From Vreelandella venusta (GTDB taxonomy: Bacteria > Pseudomonadota > Gammaproteobacteria > Pseudomonadales > Halomonadaceae), in NCBI RefSeq assembly GCF_007989605.1, contig NZ_BJUL01000008.1, positions 124,001-188,000 on the forward strand: a stretch of 64,000 nt of DNA, given 5' to 3'. The position numbers were made by a program, and so were the translations under genes. How positions within the stretch are numbered: the first letter of the stretch is position 1; each line of letters begins with the position of its first letter. Below, in pieces: positions 37,730 to 49,328 of this stretch. The notes beneath the pieces were generated by a model. It had not been told where the DNA came from. It ran no database searches and saw nothing but the letters and a program-made list of their open reading frames with translations.

Positions 37730-40700
37730 ATGACGGTTCCGTTTGTTCATCTACGTTTGCACAGTGAATACTCCCTGGTTGATGGCTTGGTAAAACTCAA
37801 GTCACTGGTCAGTACCACCGCTGAGCGCGGGATGCCGGCTCTGGCGTTAACCGATGAAGCTAACTTGTTTGGTTTGGTTAAGTTCTACAAAGCGGCGCAG
37901 GGCGCTGGCCTCAAGCCCATCATCGGTAGCGACTTATGGTTATATAACCCCCATGATGAGGCCCACCCATATCGTATTACGCTGCTAGCGATGAACGATG
38001 TTGGTTACCGCAATCTCACTGAATTGATTTCTAAAGGGTGGACCGATGGCCAGCGCCAAGGGCGCGCTATTCTGGATAAACAGTGGGTGCTAGCGCAAAG
38101 CGAAGGACTGATTGCGCTATCAGGCGGGCGTGAAGGCGAGATAGGTCGCCACTTGCTGTCTGATCATGAGCGCGAAGCCCGAGAGCTGTTAGAGGAGTGG
38201 CAGCAGGCCTTTCCAGACCGTTTTTACTTGGAGTTAATTCGCACCGGGCGGCCACTTGAAGAAGATTGCGTTCACGCGAGTGTGAAGTTGGCGATTGAGT
38301 CGAATATCCCCGTGGTCGCGACCAATGACGTGCGCTTTTTAGAGCGCGAGGACTTTTGGGCGCACGAAACCCGAGTTGCCATCGGTGAAGGTAAGGCCTT
38401 GGATGATCCGCGCCGTGAGCGACGCTACACCGAAGAGCAGTATCTAAAAAGTCCTGAAGAGATGGCAGCACTGTTTGCGGACATTCCTGAGGCGCTTGAG
38501 AACAGCGTTATGATCGCCGAGCGGTGTAGCGTTGATGTACGGTTAGGCGAAATTTTCCTGCCTGAGTTCGAAATTCCCGAAGGGATGACTCAGGATGAGT
38601 TTTTCCGCAAAGTCTCCCATGACGGCCTCACTGAGCGGTTAGATTTTCTATTCCCTGTTGAACAGTACCCGCGCGATAGCGATGCCTACCGAGAAATTGA
38701 TCAACGCTACCGTGACAGGCTTGAGTTTGAGCTCAACGTTATTATCCAAATGGGCTTTCCTGGTTACTTCCTGATCGTGATGGACTTTATCCAGTGGGCT
38801 AAGGATAACAACGTGCCAGTCGGTCCAGGGCGTGGTTCCGGTGCGGGCTCATTAGTGGCTTACGCGCAAAAAATTACCGATCTTGATCCTATTGGCTACG
38901 ACCTGCTGTTCGAACGCTTTCTTAACCCTGAGCGTGTCTCCATGCCCGACTTTGACGTCGACTTTTGCATGGAAAAGCGCGACAAAGTGATTGAGTACGT
39001 CGCGAACCGCTATGGTCGCAATGCGGTATCTCAGATTGTTACCTTTGGCACCATGGCTGCAAAAGCGGTGGTGCGCGATGTGGCGCGCGCCCAAGGGCGG
39101 CCTTACTCTTTGGGCGATAAGCTCTCTAAGCTGATCCCCTTTGAAGTGGGTATGACACTGGCTAAAGCGATAGAGCAAGAGCCGGCACTGAAAGAGTTTA
39201 TCGGCAACGACGAAGAAGCCGAAGAGATCTGGGAAATGGCCCTCAAGCTAGAGGGCACCACCCGGGGGACCGGTAAGCACGCGGGGGGCGTTGTTATCGC
39301 GCCCACCAAGCTGACCGATTTCTCGCCGCTGCTGTGCGATGAAGATGGCTCCGGTCTTGTGGTGCAGTTCGATAAAAACGACATCGAAGACGCGGGGCTA
39401 GTAAAGTTCGACTTTTTGGGCTTGCGGACGCTGACGATTATCGACTGGGCACTGGAAATGGTCGATAAAGTGCGAGGGGTAAACGGTCAAGCGCCACTTA
39501 ACATTGACGCTATCCCGCTGGACGACAACAAAACCTTTGAGATGCTTAAACGCGCGGAAACCACCGCCGTTTTCCAGTTGGAATCTCGTGGTATGAAGGA
39601 GCTGATTAAGCGCCTGCTGCCAGACTCCCTCGACGATATGATCGCCCTGGTGGCGCTATTCCGCCCAGGTCCGCTACAGTCCGGCATGGTTGATGACTTT
39701 ATCAATCGTAAGCATGGCCGCTCCGAAGTTTCTTACCCACACCCAGATTATCAGCATGACCTGCTAAAACCGGTACTCAGCCCGACATACGGCATTATTT
39801 TGTACCAAGAGCAGGTCATGCAGATTGCTCAGGTAATGGCTGGCTATTCACTGGGGCAGGCAGACATGCTGCGCCGCGCCATGGGTAAGAAAAAGCCCGA
39901 AGAGATGGCCAAGCAGCGTTCAGGCTTTATGGAAGGCTGTGCCGCCAACGGTATTGATAAAGATCTTGCTGGCAATATCTTTGATCTTGTTGAGAAATTC
40001 GCCGGTTATGGTTTTAACAAATCGCACTCTGCCGCCTACGCCTTGGTTTCTTATCAAACCGCCTGGTTGAAAGCGCACTATCCTGGCCCGTTTATGGCCG
40101 CCGTTATGTCAACGGAAATGGATAACCTAGACAAAGTGGTGCCGCTAATTGAGGAGTGCCGCCACCTCAAGCTTACCGTCACACCGCCGGATGTTAATGT
40201 TGGTGGCTACAAGTTCACCGTTGATACGGAAGGGCGCGTCGTTTATGGCCTGGGTGCCATTCGCGGTGTCGGTGAAGGCCCGATTGGTGCGATTGTTGAA
40301 GCCCGTCGCACTGATGGCCCATTTAAAGATCTTTTCGATTTTTGTCGCCGCATTGATCCAAAGCGGATGAACAAGCGCACGCTGGAAGCGCTGATACGCT
40401 CTGGCGCACTGGATAATCTTGGCCCTAATCGGGCGGTGCTCGCCGCAGCGATGGAAGACGCCTTGAAAGCTGCTGCTCAAAACCATGCCAACCAAAATCT
40501 GGGTATGCTAGATATGTTTGGCGATGCGTTTACTGCGGAAGAGGATGAAACGGATCCTTATGCTGAGTATCGAAGCGCCCGTGAATGGACAGATCGTGAG
40601 CGGCTTTCAGGTGAAAAAGATACGCTGGGCCTCTATCTGACCGGCCATCCCATTGATGAATATGAGCGAGAGCTAAAGCGCTTTGTCTCTACTCGCATTA

Positions 40701-41233
40701 GTGATTTGAAGGCCTCTCGTGAGCCGCAGCGGGTGGCTGGCTTAGTGGTAGCCATGCGCACCATGAAGTCCAAGCGTGGCGATACCATGGCGTTTATCAC
40801 GCTGGATGATCGCACCGGACGTATCGAAGCCTCTCTGTTTGGCGAACTATTTGAGCAACTGCGGGGCCAAATCGAATCTGACCAAGTGATTATCGTTGAA
40901 GGTGAGGTATCCAACGATGACTTCTCCGGCGGTTTGCGCTTGCGGGGCAAAGACGTTACGCCGATGGTGACCGCACGGATTCGCTATGGCGAAGCAGTAG
41001 AGCTTGCATTAGATGCTGAACAGATCAACGGCCGTTTGGTCGATAGCCTACGCGAGAGTTTGACGCCATACCGCGATACCGACGGATTGCCGGTGCGGCT
41101 GCAGTATCGCCACTCAGCAGCGGTTGGCTGGCTGGCACTGGCCGAAGAGTGGAAAGTAGCTCCCAGCGATGACTTATTGTTGGCCCTACGTGATGTGCAG
41201 GGGCAGGTTGGCGTTCAGCTACGCTATCGTTAA
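37730..41233 (+). CDS. dnaE: DnaE, DNA polymerase III alpha subunit
   Basis: Catalytic subunit of the replicative polymerase. It has 1167 residues, close to the E. coli 1160. The N-terminal PHP domain begins [14 protein letters not shown]. The polymerase core has [15 protein letters not shown] near 366-380 and the catalytic Asp pair in [15 protein letters not shown] near 404-418. [18 protein letters not shown] near 765 lies in the fingers/clamp-loader region. A helix-hairpin-helix, an OB-fold ([17 protein letters not shown] near 1020) and the tau-binding C-terminus follow. It contains no intein or frameshift. Confidence 0.98.
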   Translation: MTVPFVHLRLHSEYSLVDGLVKLKSLVSTTAERGMPALALTDEANLFGLVKFYKAAQGAGLKPIIGSDLWLYNPHDEAHPYRITLLAMNDVGYRNLTELISKGWTDGQRQGRAILDKQWVLAQSEGLIALSGGREGEIGRHLLSDHEREARELLEEWQQAFPDRFYLELIRTGRPLEEDCVHASVKLAIESNIPVVATNDVRFLEREDFWAHETRVAIGEGKALDDPRRERRYTEEQYLKSPEEMAALFADIPEALENSVMIAERCSVDVRLGEIFLPEFEIPEGMTQDEFFRKVSHDGLTERLDFLFPVEQYPRDSDAYREIDQRYRDRLEFELNVIIQMGFPGYFLIVMDFIQWAKDNNVPVGPGRGSGAGSLVAYAQKITDLDPIGYDLLFERFLNPERVSMPDFDVDFCMEKRDKVIEYVANRYGRNAVSQIVTFGTMAAKAVVRDVARAQGRPYSLGDKLSKLIPFEVGMTLAKAIEQEPALKEFIGNDEEAEEIWEMALKLEGTTRGTGKHAGGVVIAPTKLTDFSPLLCDEDGSGLVVQFDKNDIEDAGLVKFDFLGLRTLTIIDWALEMVDKVRGVNGQAPLNIDAIPLDDNKTFEMLKRAETTAVFQLESRGMKELIKRLLPDSLDDMIALVALFRPGPLQSGMVDDFINRKHGRSEVSYPHPDYQHDLLKPVLSPTYGIILYQEQVMQIAQVMAGYSLGQADMLRRAMGKKKPEEMAKQRSGFMEGCAANGIDKDLAGNIFDLVEKFAGYGFNKSHSAAYALVSYQTAWLKAHYPGPFMAAVMSTEMDNLDKVVPLIEECRHLKLTVTPPDVNVGGYKFTVDTEGRVVYGLGAIRGVGEGPIGAIVEARRTDGPFKDLFDFCRRIDPKRMNKRTLEALIRSGALDNLGPNRAVLAAAMEDALKAAAQNHANQNLGMLDMFGDAFTAEEDETDPYAEYRSAREWTDRERLSGEKDTLGLYLTGHPIDEYERELKRFVSTRISDLKASREPQRVAGLVVAMRTMKSKRGDTMAFITLDDRTGRIEASLFGELFEQLRGQIESDQVIIVEGEVSNDDFSGGLRLRGKDVTPMVTARIRYGEAVELALDAEQINGRLVDSLRESLTPYRDTDGLPVRLQYRHSAAVGWLALAEEWKVAPSDDLLLALRDVQGQVGVQLRYR

Positions 41234-41314
41234 CAAATGCTATAAACATGCGCGTGCCACCGTCAAATTGAGTGCTAAATGGCGGTGCAGCACGCTAATT
41301 GAAAGGGTACTGCC

Positions 41315-41342
41315 TTGCGTGGCAGGTTAAGGGTGCGATAAT
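41315..41342 (+). promoter_or_regulatory. possible accA promoter
   Basis: TTGCGT at 41315-41320 and GATAAT at 41337-41342 are 16 bases apart in the 173-base gap between dnaE and accA. The -10 is good and the -35 is poor. This is only a candidate. Confidence 0.35.
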
Positions 41343-41406
41343 GCCCACCATACATGCCCGTTTCGACAAGGCTTCTTTTTTTATAGGCAGCTTACAGGCA
41401 GAGCCG

Positions 41407-42363
41407 ATGAATCCTAACTATCTCGATTTTGAACAGCCCATTGCCGAGCTTCAGGCAAAAATTGAGGAGCTGCGTTTGGTCAGCTCCGATAGCCAGGTTA
41501 ATCTCTCCGATGAGATATCTCGGCTGGAAGAGAAAAGCCGTAAGTTAACCGAATCGATCTTCAAGGATTTAACCCCCTGGCAGGTGTCCCAGATATCTCG
41601 CCATCCGCAGCGCCCTTATACGCTGGATTATCTTGAGCATATTTTTACTGACTTTGATGAGCTTCACGGCGACCGTAACTTTGCCGATGATGCCGCCCTT
41701 GTCGGAGGCGTTGCTCGTTTGAATGATCAGCCGGTGATGGTCATTGGGCATCAAAAAGGACGCGATGTTAAAGAGAAAGTACGTCGTAACTTTGGCATGC
41801 CGCGCCCAGAAGGCTACCGTAAAGCCTGTCGCTTAATGGAAATGGCCGAACGCTTTAAAATGCCCATTCTAACGTTTATCGATACGCCTGGGGCTTACCC
41901 AGGGATCGATGCGGAAGAGCGCGGTCAGTCGGAAGCCATTGCGTATAATTTGGCGGTGATGTCACGCCTGAAAACACCGATTATCTCCACCGTAGTGGGG
42001 GAGGGTGGTTCTGGTGGCGCGCTGGCGATTGGTGTGTGTGACGAGCTGCATATGCTGCAGTACTCCACCTATTCGGTTATTTCTCCGGAAGGCTGTGCGT
42101 CTATTCTTTGGAAGAGCGCTGAAAAAGCATCTGATGCCGCCCAAGCTATGGGGATCACTGCTGAGCGCCTTAAAGAGCTTGGCTTTGTTGATGAGCTAAT
42201 TAAAGAGCCGTTGGGTGGTGCTCATCGCCATCCGCTGACGACGGCTGAGCGCGTTAAAGAGGCTTTAGCTAATAGTCTGGAGCGTCTGCAAAGCTTTGAC
42301 AGCGATGCGCTACTAGAGCGCCGCTATAAACGGTTAATGAGCTATGGCGCCCCAGCCGCCTAA
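41407..42363 (+). CDS. accA: AccA, acetyl-CoA carboxylase carboxyltransferase alpha subunit
   Basis: Half of the carboxyltransferase that makes malonyl-CoA for fatty acid synthesis. It pairs with AccD, encoded elsewhere. I chose the ATG at 41407 because [19 protein letters not shown] is the family start and gives 318 residues (E. coli 319). The frame is open up to 41299. [20 protein letters not shown] near 160 and [13 protein letters not shown] near 202-214 form the crotonase-like active site with oxyanion holes. It lies after dnaE, as in E. coli, and overlaps tilS by 20 bases. Confidence 0.97.
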   Translation: MNPNYLDFEQPIAELQAKIEELRLVSSDSQVNLSDEISRLEEKSRKLTESIFKDLTPWQVSQISRHPQRPYTLDYLEHIFTDFDELHGDRNFADDAALVGGVARLNDQPVMVIGHQKGRDVKEKVRRNFGMPRPEGYRKACRLMEMAERFKMPILTFIDTPGAYPGIDAEERGQSEAIAYNLAVMSRLKTPIISTVVGEGGSGGALAIGVCDELHMLQYSTYSVISPEGCASILWKSAEKASDAAQAMGITAERLKELGFVDELIKEPLGGAHRHPLTTAERVKEALANSLERLQSFDSDALLERRYKRLMSYGAPAA

Positions 42364-43636
42364 GTCGCTGTTACGTTTACTGAATGACGCCCTGGCGGAG
42401 ACCCCGCCAGGGCGTACTATTTGGATAGCGCTGTCCGGTGGGTTGGACTCTTCGTTGCTGCTAACGTTGGCCGCTCAGGTTTGTCGAGATGCGCGTCGCC
42501 CTATGCGGGCGATTCATATCAATCATGGCTTACAGGTCGCAGCCCAAGCCTTTGAAGCGCATTGTCAAACGCTGTGCGATACGCTTGGTATATCGCTAGT
42601 AACGGCAAACGTGGCTGTGGACGTTCAGGGCGAGGGCATAGAGGGCGCAGCGCGGCGTGCGCGCTACCAAGCGTTTATGGCGCATATTCCCGTTGGCGAT
42701 ACGCTATGGCTGGCCCAGCACCAAGATGACCAAGCCGAGACATTACTGCTGGCCGCGTTGCGCGGTAGTGGCGTGCGTGGCTTGGCGGGCATGCCTTTTC
42801 GTCGTGAATGGCAGGGGATCACTCTGCTGCGGCCCTGGTTGAGTGTCAGCAGACAGACGTTGGCTGATGCAGCGCATGGATTATCAATCAGTTGGTGCGA
42901 AGATCCGACAAACCGAGACATCGCGTTTGATCGCAATCGCTTACGTCATCAGGTGATGCCAGCATTACAGCTTCGTTGGCCTGGCGCTGCGCGTGCCCTT
43001 GCCAACAGCGCCCAGCATGCCGGTGAGGCAGACCAGCTATTGACAGCCTATGCCGCGGAAGAGCTAGCAACGCTGATGCGCGGAGAGCACTGCATGGATG
43101 CCACCCTGCTTAGCCAACGCTCTTTACCGCGCCAACGACTGCTCATTCGTACGCTTTGTCAACAGCTAGCGCTCCCAACCCCTCCGCAAAAACGTCTCGA
43201 CAGCCTGCTAGCGCAGTTAGCTGCGGCGAAAGACGCCCGGGTGAAGGTTGTATGGCCGGGGTGCGACGCGCGGCTATGGCGGCGCCGTCTCTATCTCATG
43301 GCACCGCTTAAGCCGTTGCCTAAGTGGGAAGTTGAGTGGGAAGGCGTGCCAGGGCAGTTAACCCCGTTGGGCAGGTTGGAAGTATCGCTGGCGCCGCCGC
43401 GCCGCGTAACATTGCGTTGGCGACGCGGTGGTGAAGTGATTACGTTAAAGGAGCGTGGACGGCGTGACGTTAAACGCTTGCTCCAAGAGCAGGGAGTGCC
43501 GCCCTGGGAGCGCGAGCGTTTGATTGTGGTGATGCAAGATGAGTTGTGCTTGGGCGTGATTCAACCGCCTGCCAACGTATTGTGGCAGGCTGAAGGCGTT
43601 GTGCTTGCCCCTACATCTACGCAACCGAAAACGTAA
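42344..43636 (+). CDS. tilS: TilS, tRNA(Ile)-lysidine synthetase
   Basis: Converts cytidine 34 of the CAU anticodon tRNA-Ile to lysidine, which changes its codon reading from AUG to AUA. The 430-residue enzyme has the PP-loop [10 protein letters not shown] near residues 30-39. [20 protein letters not shown] and [22 protein letters not shown] near 121-142 follow, and [18 protein letters not shown] is the family-specific motif. The C-terminal substrate-binding domain is present. The ATG lies 20 bases inside accA, and the last 20 bases overlap the convergent ppx gene. Confidence 0.95.
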   Translation: MAPQPPKSLLRLLNDALAETPPGRTIWIALSGGLDSSLLLTLAAQVCRDARRPMRAIHINHGLQVAAQAFEAHCQTLCDTLGISLVTANVAVDVQGEGIEGAARRARYQAFMAHIPVGDTLWLAQHQDDQAETLLLAALRGSGVRGLAGMPFRREWQGITLLRPWLSVSRQTLADAAHGLSISWCEDPTNRDIAFDRNRLRHQVMPALQLRWPGAARALANSAQHAGEADQLLTAYAAEELATLMRGEHCMDATLLSQRSLPRQRLLIRTLCQQLALPTPPQKRLDSLLAQLAAAKDARVKVVWPGCDARLWRRRLYLMAPLKPLPKWEVEWEGVPGQLTPLGRLEVSLAPPRRVTLRWRRGGEVITLKERGRRDVKRLLQEQGVPPWERERLIVVMQDELCLGVIQPPANVLWQAEGVVLAPTSTQPKT

Positions 43637-45152
43637 ATCCAGCCGCTGTCATATAGGCCTGTTCCTGCTCCATATCGGTACTTAACAGCGTCGGTTCATC
43701 GCTGGAGGGTAGCGTCATCAGCAGTGCTTCACCCTCTGCGCTGATCTCTGGTAGCGGCGGAGGATTTTCAGATCGCGAGTGATTAATAAGCACGGCAAGG
43801 CGCAGTAGGCGAGCAAGTTTGGCACAACCTTCCTGGTGTGAGGCAGGCAGTGCCTGCCACTCTTTAGTCGGAAACTTACGTCGATGGGCGCGCACTAAAA
43901 ACGCCAGTAGACGCTGCTCAGGGCGTGAAAAACCAGCTAGATCGGAGTGTTCTAGCAAATAGGCGCCGTGGCGATGGAATTGACTATGCGAAATAGCCAG
44001 GCCAATTTCATGCACATGGCTTGCCCAGACAAGATAGTGGCCTTGCTCTTTTGTTAATCCCCAGGATTTTTTTACTCTATTGAATAGGCGAAGAGCCGTG
44101 TCGGCGACATTTTCTGCCTGCCGAGAATCAACATCATAAATCCGCTTCAATGCATCTAGGCTTTTAGAACGGGTATCTTCCGCGCTATTTCGTCCTGCCA
44201 TGTCATAAAGCACTCCTTCGCGCAGGGCGCCGTCTGCAAAGCGCATTTGGGAAAGATTAAAGGCTTCAAAAATAGCGTTTAAAATGGCGATACCTGCCGG
44301 AAAGACTTTTGCTCGGTCAGGTTTTAGACCCTCTAGCTCAACTTTCTCCAGCTGTTTGCATTTTAGTAGGCGTTCACGCAGCTTTTTCAACCCACTCCGG
44401 GTGATAACACCTTCTTGGGGTGAATCGCCGTAAGCATATAGCACGCTTGCAGCGGCCTTTATCGTTCCGCTAGAGCCCACGGGATCATCCCAGCCAAGGC
44501 GTAGGTAGGGACGCTGGATATTGGCCAGTTCAGACAACGCAGACAGCTCAGCACGACGCATACGCTTTTCGCTAAGTTCGCCATCAGGGAAAAAGCGGCT
44601 GCTGAAGGTGACGCAGCCCATGCGTAAGCTCTCAAGTGCTTTGGGCTCGAAGGCTTCGCCAATGATAAATTCCGTCGATCCGCCGCCGATATCGACAATC
44701 AAACGGCGGCCATTTTCGGCTAGCGCGTGGGCAGCGCCTAAATAAATAAGTCGGGCCTCTTCGCGGCCAGCAATAATTTCGATAGCGTGGCCAAGCTGTG
44801 CTTCGGCACGCTCGATAAACGCTTGGCTGTTATGGGCATCGCGCAGCGCATTTGTACCGACAATGCGCAAATTGGCATTCTCAATATCGTTGAGAAATGG
44901 TGCAAAACGGCCCAGGCAATCCAGCGCGCGCTGCATGGCTGCCTCGTTTAAATAGCCGTCCTCGTCTAGCCCAGCGGCTAACTGAACCTTTTCACCCATC
45001 CTGGCGACGACTTGAAGGCGCTCGTTTTGATAGTTAGCGACCAGCAGGTGGAAGCTGTTAGAACCCAGGTCGATGGCGGCTAAGCGCTGCGGTTCAGTGT
45101 TATCCAGTTCAGCCGACGGCGCGGTGAGAGGGAGCGAAATTTCCTTGGGCAT
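43617..45152 (-). CDS. ppx: Ppx/GppA-type exopolyphosphatase
   Basis: Hydrolyses polyphosphate from its ends, with possible action on pppGpp. The 511-residue protein has the ASKHA-fold phosphate loops AAIDLGSNSFHLL near residues 25-37 and LIVDIGGGSTEFIIG near 148-162, the middle SSGTIKAAAS, and a C-terminal HD-like helical domain containing WASHVHEIGLAISHSQFHRH near 355-375. AGGAAGGA stands 6 bases before the ATG. Exopolyphosphatase and GppA are hard to separate by eye, but the position next to rho matches ppx of Pseudomonas. It converges with tilS. Confidence 0.88.
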   Translation of the reverse strand: MPKEISLPLTAPSAELDNTEPQRLAAIDLGSNSFHLLVANYQNERLQVVARMGEKVQLAAGLDEDGYLNEAAMQRALDCLGRFAPFLNDIENANLRIVGTNALRDAHNSQAFIERAEAQLGHAIEIIAGREEARLIYLGAAHALAENGRRLIVDIGGGSTEFIIGEAFEPKALESLRMGCVTFSSRFFPDGELSEKRMRRAELSALSELANIQRPYLRLGWDDPVGSSGTIKAAASVLYAYGDSPQEGVITRSGLKKLRERLLKCKQLEKVELEGLKPDRAKVFPAGIAILNAIFEAFNLSQMRFADGALREGVLYDMAGRNSAEDTRSKSLDALKRIYDVDSRQAENVADTALRLFNRVKKSWGLTKEQGHYLVWASHVHEIGLAISHSQFHRHGAYLLEHSDLAGFSRPEQRLLAFLVRAHRRKFPTKEWQALPASHQEGCAKLARLLRLAVLINHSRSENPPPLPEISAEGEALLMTLPSSDEPTLLSTDMEQEQAYMTAAGFTFSVA

Positions 45153-45616
45153 GGGCTTTCCTTCCTAGTGGCTATGCCAAGGTTGCGGTGCCTCATTGGT
45201 ATTGTCAATTGTCAAAGACTTGCGTTTATCGCGGGCCTTGACTACCATCGAACTACTGGCTTGATCCGAGCTAACTTGTTTGCCTATTAAACAGGCGTAT
45301 TACTCGGGTATTCCGAGCAGTACGTATCCAATGGCATCAGCCAGATGCCCAAGTCGTCAGATAACCCGCTGAAACAGCATTTTCTGTGCCGATCAGATTA
45401 ACTAGTTTTTTAGCACCCTCACGTTAAACAGTCGTTGATGCCGTCACTCCTTTATTGGCATTTGCTTCAAGACTGTCTAGCTTTCAGTATCTGAGCGTGT
45501 GCCTAGATAGGGTTCTGAACGCATCACTCGGCGCTTAGCCCAACTTTTGGCCACGCCTCCTGTCTTATTCCCGGCGCTTGTCGCCTAGCTTTCATGAGCA
45601 ACTTTCTAACACACCG
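45153..45616. other. 464-base non-coding region between ppx and rho
   Basis: No open frame with a ribosome-binding site and a recognisable protein is present on either strand. In Pseudomonas this spot carries trxA, and no thioredoxin remnant (CGPC motif) can be read here. Short hairpins (GCCT..AGGC at 45282-45296, CTCGG..CCGAG at 45303-45317) and TTGTCA at 45202-45207 with a poor -10 are visible. A long leader is normal for rho, which in E. coli is autoregulated by premature termination in its leader. Whether that applies here is inference. Confidence 0.6.
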
Positions 45617-46876
45617 ATGAATCTCACTGAACTCAAGCAAAAAACCGTTCCCGAGCTGCTCGATATCGCCCGCGAGATGGGTATCGACAACTTAGCCCGT
45701 TCGCGCAAGCAGGACATCATTTTCGCCATCCTCAAAAAGCATGCTAAAAGTGGAGAGGATATTTATGGTGATGGTGTGCTGGAAATCCTTCAGGATGGCT
45801 TCGGCTTCCTGCGTAGCGCTGATAGCTCGTACCTCGCTGGACCGGACGATATCTATGTATCGCCGTCTCAGATACGGCGTTTCAATCTGCGCAAAGGCGA
45901 CTCCATTTCCGGCAAAATTCGCCCGCCTAAAGAGGGTGAGCGCTACTTCGCCCTGCTCAAAGTTAGCCAGATCAACTTTGATCGTCCGGAAAATGCCAAG
46001 CATAAGATTCTCTTTGAGAACTTAACGCCGCTGTTCCCGGATGATCGGCTGCGCATGGAGATCGGTAACGGTTCTACCGAAGATCTTACCGCGCGTATCA
46101 TTGATCTGACTGCGCCGATTGGTAAAGGCCAGCGTGGTCTGTTGGTGTCACCGCCCAAAGCCGGTAAGACACTGATGCTTCAGAATATTGCGACATCCAT
46201 TACGCGCAATAACCCTGAGTGCCACCTAATTGTCTTGCTGATCGATGAGCGTCCTGAAGAAGTGACCGAAATGTCACGCACTGTGCGTGGCGAAGTGGTT
46301 GCCTCTACCTTCGATGAACCTCCTGCCCGCCACGTGCAGGTTGCAGAAATGGTTATCGAAAAAGCTAAGCGCTTAGTAGAGCATAAGAAGGACGTAGTGA
46401 TTCTACTCGACTCTATCACTCGTCTGGCGCGTGCCTATAACACCGTGGTGCCCAGCTCTGGCAAAGTGCTAACCGGTGGTGTGGATGCCCACGCTCTTGA
46501 GAAGCCAAAACGTTTCTTCGGTGCCGCGCGTAATATCGAAGAGGGTGGTAGCCTGACGATTATTGCCACTGCACTGGTTGATACCGGTTCTAAAATGGAC
46601 GAAGTCATCTTTGAAGAGTTCAAGGGCACCGGCAACATGGAAGCGCACCTTGATCGCAAGCTGGCTGAGAAGCGCGTGTTCCCCGCGATCAACATCCGTC
46701 GCAGCGGTACTCGGCGCGAAGACCTACTAGCGTCTGAAGATGAAATGCAGCGCATGTGGATCCTTCGCAAGCTGCTCAACCCGATGGAAGACACGGCTGC
46801 TACAGAGTTCCTGATTGATCGTCTGAAAGATACCAAGACGAATCTGGAGTTCTTTGAAGCGATGAAGCGCCGCTAG
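45617..46876 (+). CDS. rho: transcription termination factor Rho
   Basis: Hexameric RNA helicase that ends transcription. I chose the ATG at 45617 (419 residues, identical in length to E. coli Rho), because MNLTELKQK is the family start. The frame extends to 45578 without support. The N-terminal helical domain and the OB-fold RNA-binding domain (DGFGFLRS, about 60-67, and the [10 protein letters not shown] region) come first. Walker A PPKAGKT lies near 178-184, Walker [13 protein letters not shown] near 260-271, and the Q-loop [14 protein letters not shown] near 280. No insertions are present. It is followed by ubiD after 69 bases. Confidence 0.98.
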   Translation: MNLTELKQKTVPELLDIAREMGIDNLARSRKQDIIFAILKKHAKSGEDIYGDGVLEILQDGFGFLRSADSSYLAGPDDIYVSPSQIRRFNLRKGDSISGKIRPPKEGERYFALLKVSQINFDRPENAKHKILFENLTPLFPDDRLRMEIGNGSTEDLTARIIDLTAPIGKGQRGLLVSPPKAGKTLMLQNIATSITRNNPECHLIVLLIDERPEEVTEMSRTVRGEVVASTFDEPPARHVQVAEMVIEKAKRLVEHKKDVVILLDSITRLARAYNTVVPSSGKVLTGGVDAHALEKPKRFFGAARNIEEGGSLTIIATALVDTGSKMDEVIFEEFKGTGNMEAHLDRKLAEKRVFPAINIRRSGTRREDLLASEDEMQRMWILRKLLNPMEDTAATEFLIDRLKDTKTNLEFFEAMKRR

Positions 46877-46945
46877 GCGCTGCATTACGGCCAAGCACTA
46901 GCGATAAACGTCTGACAGCCCGGGAAGTGCCTTGAGGAGAGTGCC

Positions 46946-48439
46946 TTGAAGTACCACGACTTGCGCGATTTTATTGCGGCACTTGAAGCGCAGGGTGAGC
47001 TTAAGCGAATTAAAGCAGAAGTTGATCCTTATCTGGAAATTACCGAGATTTGCGACCGGACATTACGTGCCGGTGGTCCCGCACTGCTGTTTGAAAATGT
47101 GAAGGGGCATGACATGCCGCTGCTGGGCAACCTGTTTGGTACACCAAAACGGGTTGCGCTAGGCATGGGGCAAGACTCGGTAGAGGCGCTGCGCGAAGTG
47201 GGTAAGCTACTGGCGTTTCTAAAAGAGCCTGATCCGCCCAAAGGTTTAAAAGACGCCTGGGACAAGCTGCCGATTTTCAAGCAAGTGCTAAGTATGGGGC
47301 CAAAAATCGTTAAACGAGCGCCGGTACAAGAGCGATCGTTTGAAGGCGATGAGGTTGACTTAGATCGTTTGCCGATTCAGCACTGCTGGCCGGGCGATGC
47401 GGCGCCACTCGTGACTTGGCCATTGGTGATTACCAAAGGTCCGCATAAAAAACGTCAAAATCTCGGTATTTATCGCCAACAGAAAATTGCTAAAAACCGC
47501 CTGATTATGCGTTGGCTCTCCCATCGCGGCGGTGCGCTGGATTTTCTTGAGTTTCAAAAAGCGCATCCTGGTGAGCCATTTCCCGTGGCGGTGGCGCTGG
47601 GGGCTGATCCGGCAACGATTTTGGGCGCCGTCACGCCGGTACCCGACTCTCTCTCCGAGTATGCGTTCGCTGGGCTTCTTCGCGGTTCACGTACAGAGCT
47701 TGTCAAATGCGGACATGCTGATCTGGAAGTGCCTGCATCCGCAGAAATCATCCTGGAAGGGTTTATTTACCCCGACGATATGGCAGCGGAAGGGCCATTT
47801 GGCGATCACACCGGTTATTACAACGAAGTCGATCACTTTCCCGTTTTTACCGTCACGCGGATGACTATGCGGCGGGACGCGATTTATCACTCCACGTATA
47901 CCGGCCGCCCACCCGATGAACCAGCTATTCTGGGCGTCGCGCTTAACGAGGTGTTTGTCCCGATCCTGTGTAAGCAGTTCCCGGAAATTGTCGACTTCTA
48001 CCTGCCGCCGGAAGGGTGCTCCTATCGGATGGCCGTTGTGACCATGAAGAAGCAGTATCCAGGTCACGCCAAGCGCGTCATGATGGGGGTTTGGAGCTTT
48101 CTGCGTCAGTTTATGTACACCAAGTTTGTCATTGTGCTGGATGATGACGTCGACGCGCGTAACTGGGAAGACGTGATGTGGGCAATTACCACGCGTATGG
48201 ACCCTGCACGGGATACCGTGATGGTGGAAAATACTCCCATTGATTACCTTGATTTTGCCTCTCCGGTGTCCGGGTTGGGCTCTAAAATGGGGCTCGATGC
48301 CACTAATAAATGGCCAGGCGAAACGGATCGAGAGTGGGGGGTACCCATCGTGATGGACGATTCGATAAAGACTCGCGTTGACGAGCGTTGGGACGAGTTG
48401 GGCATTGATATCCCGTTACCCACACCTCGCCACGGCTAA
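46946..48439 (+). CDS. ubiD: UbiD, 4-hydroxy-3-polyprenylbenzoate decarboxylase
   Basis: Decarboxylates the polyprenylated benzoate in ubiquinone synthesis using prenylated FMN made by UbiX. It has 497 residues. Conserved stretches include [15 protein letters not shown] near 36-50, the [11 protein letters not shown] region near 190, [19 protein letters not shown] near 215 and the [21 protein letters not shown] region near 440 (shown in part). The frame begins with TTG at 46946, preceded by GAGGAG. The protein start [11 protein letters not shown] fits the family, so TTG is the likely start. It lies between rho and the flavin reductase gene. Confidence 0.95.
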   Translation: MKYHDLRDFIAALEAQGELKRIKAEVDPYLEITEICDRTLRAGGPALLFENVKGHDMPLLGNLFGTPKRVALGMGQDSVEALREVGKLLAFLKEPDPPKGLKDAWDKLPIFKQVLSMGPKIVKRAPVQERSFEGDEVDLDRLPIQHCWPGDAAPLVTWPLVITKGPHKKRQNLGIYRQQKIAKNRLIMRWLSHRGGALDFLEFQKAHPGEPFPVAVALGADPATILGAVTPVPDSLSEYAFAGLLRGSRTELVKCGHADLEVPASAEIILEGFIYPDDMAAEGPFGDHTGYYNEVDHFPVFTVTRMTMRRDAIYHSTYTGRPPDEPAILGVALNEVFVPILCKQFPEIVDFYLPPEGCSYRMAVVTMKKQYPGHAKRVMMGVWSFLRQFMYTKFVIVLDDDVDARNWEDVMWAITTRMDPARDTVMVENTPIDYLDFASPVSGLGSKMGLDATNKWPGETDREWGVPIVMDDSIKTRVDERWDELGIDIPLPTPRHG

Positions 48440-48481
48440 CCCAGTGGCGCAGGTCGGACGATTCTTCATAAAGAGGCTTTC

Positions 48482-49261
48482 ATGAGCGCAAGCACGCCAA
48501 CTTGCAAGACGTTAACCTGCCAGGTAACCGCCGTTGAGGATTTAAATCCCGATGTCTTTGGAGTGACCCTGGAAGGGCGGCCAGAAGCTATGCAGCATGC
48601 GCCTGGTCAGTATTTAGAGCTGCAACTAGACGATAACACCTGGGTGCCGTTTTCAATTGCCAGCGCTGAACGTGGCGATGGCATCATCGAATTGCATATT
48701 CAGCACTGGCCTGAGCGTGACAACTCTGCTCGCCTGCGAGAGCTGTTGCAGGTAGCCAATCAGTTGACCGTACGTTTACCCAGTGGCCAATGTGTGTTGG
48801 ACGCCGAAAGCCAGCGCCCGCTACTGCTGGTCGCGGCAGGCACTGGTTTTGCACAGATGAAAGCCATTGTAGAGGCGGCGCTGCGGCAGCAACCTGCTCG
48901 GCCTATTTCGCTATGGTGGGCAAACCGCGAACACCGCGATCTCTATGCTGAAGACTTGGCCTGCGAATGGGCACAACAGTATGCCAACGTTGCTTTTCAA
49001 GCCGTGACAGAGTTTCCGCTTACCGAGCCGTTGGCGGTTGGTGAACGAATAGCGCACCATCAAGGACGCATTGACCTCGTGCTGGAAGATGCCCTTGAGA
49101 GCCAGCTTGCAAGGGCTCAGTTAACGCCCAGCGATTGTGATATCTTCCTATCAGGCTCGCCGGGGATGGTGTACGCCTGCGTTGATGTGTTCGAGCGAAA
49201 AAACATCAGTAGTGAGAGAATGTTCTCGGATGTATTTGCCTACGCTCCTCGCCCTCACTAA
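48482..49261 (+). CDS. fre: NAD(P)H-flavin reductase (Fre/UbiB-type)
   Basis: Reduces free flavins with NAD(P)H. The 259 residues comprise a ferredoxin-reductase-like FAD/flavin-binding barrel with VPFSIASAE near 56-64 (RxYS-type motif with Val in place of the usual Arg) and a nucleotide-binding domain with LLVAAGTGFAQMKAIVEAA near 117-135. It ends ERMFSDVFAYAP, close to the CGSPGMVY-like LSGSPGMVYACV. In E. coli fre also follows ubiD. Reduced FMN could serve UbiX/UbiD chemistry, but this is inference. It has no iron-sulfur domain. Confidence 0.85.
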   Translation: MSASTPTCKTLTCQVTAVEDLNPDVFGVTLEGRPEAMQHAPGQYLELQLDDNTWVPFSIASAERGDGIIELHIQHWPERDNSARLRELLQVANQLTVRLPSGQCVLDAESQRPLLLVAAGTGFAQMKAIVEAALRQQPARPISLWWANREHRDLYAEDLACEWAQQYANVAFQAVTEFPLTEPLAVGERIAHHQGRIDLVLEDALESQLARAQLTPSDCDIFLSGSPGMVYACVDVFERKNISSERMFSDVFAYAPRPH

Positions 49262-49328
49262 AATGATTGGCCGATAACTGACGCACGGTATGTGCTGATA
49301 ACCGATACCGATAAAAAAGGAGGCTTTC

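Noticed and set aside
38067..38471. 134-codon open frame opposite dnaE, and many similar antisense frames through the window
   Set aside because: They lie inside strongly conserved genes on the other strand, lack ribosome-binding sites and have no recognisable motifs; they are shadows of codon use.
43617..43636. Overlap of the convergent tilS and ppx ends as a sign of a wrong stop or frameshift
   Set aside because: Both C-termini look complete and the overlap is only 20 bases, which is common for convergent genes.
45282..45317. Two short hairpins in the ppx-rho gap as a tRNA or riboswitch
   Set aside because: The stems are only 4-5 pairs and no cloverleaf or known aptamer core can be drawn.
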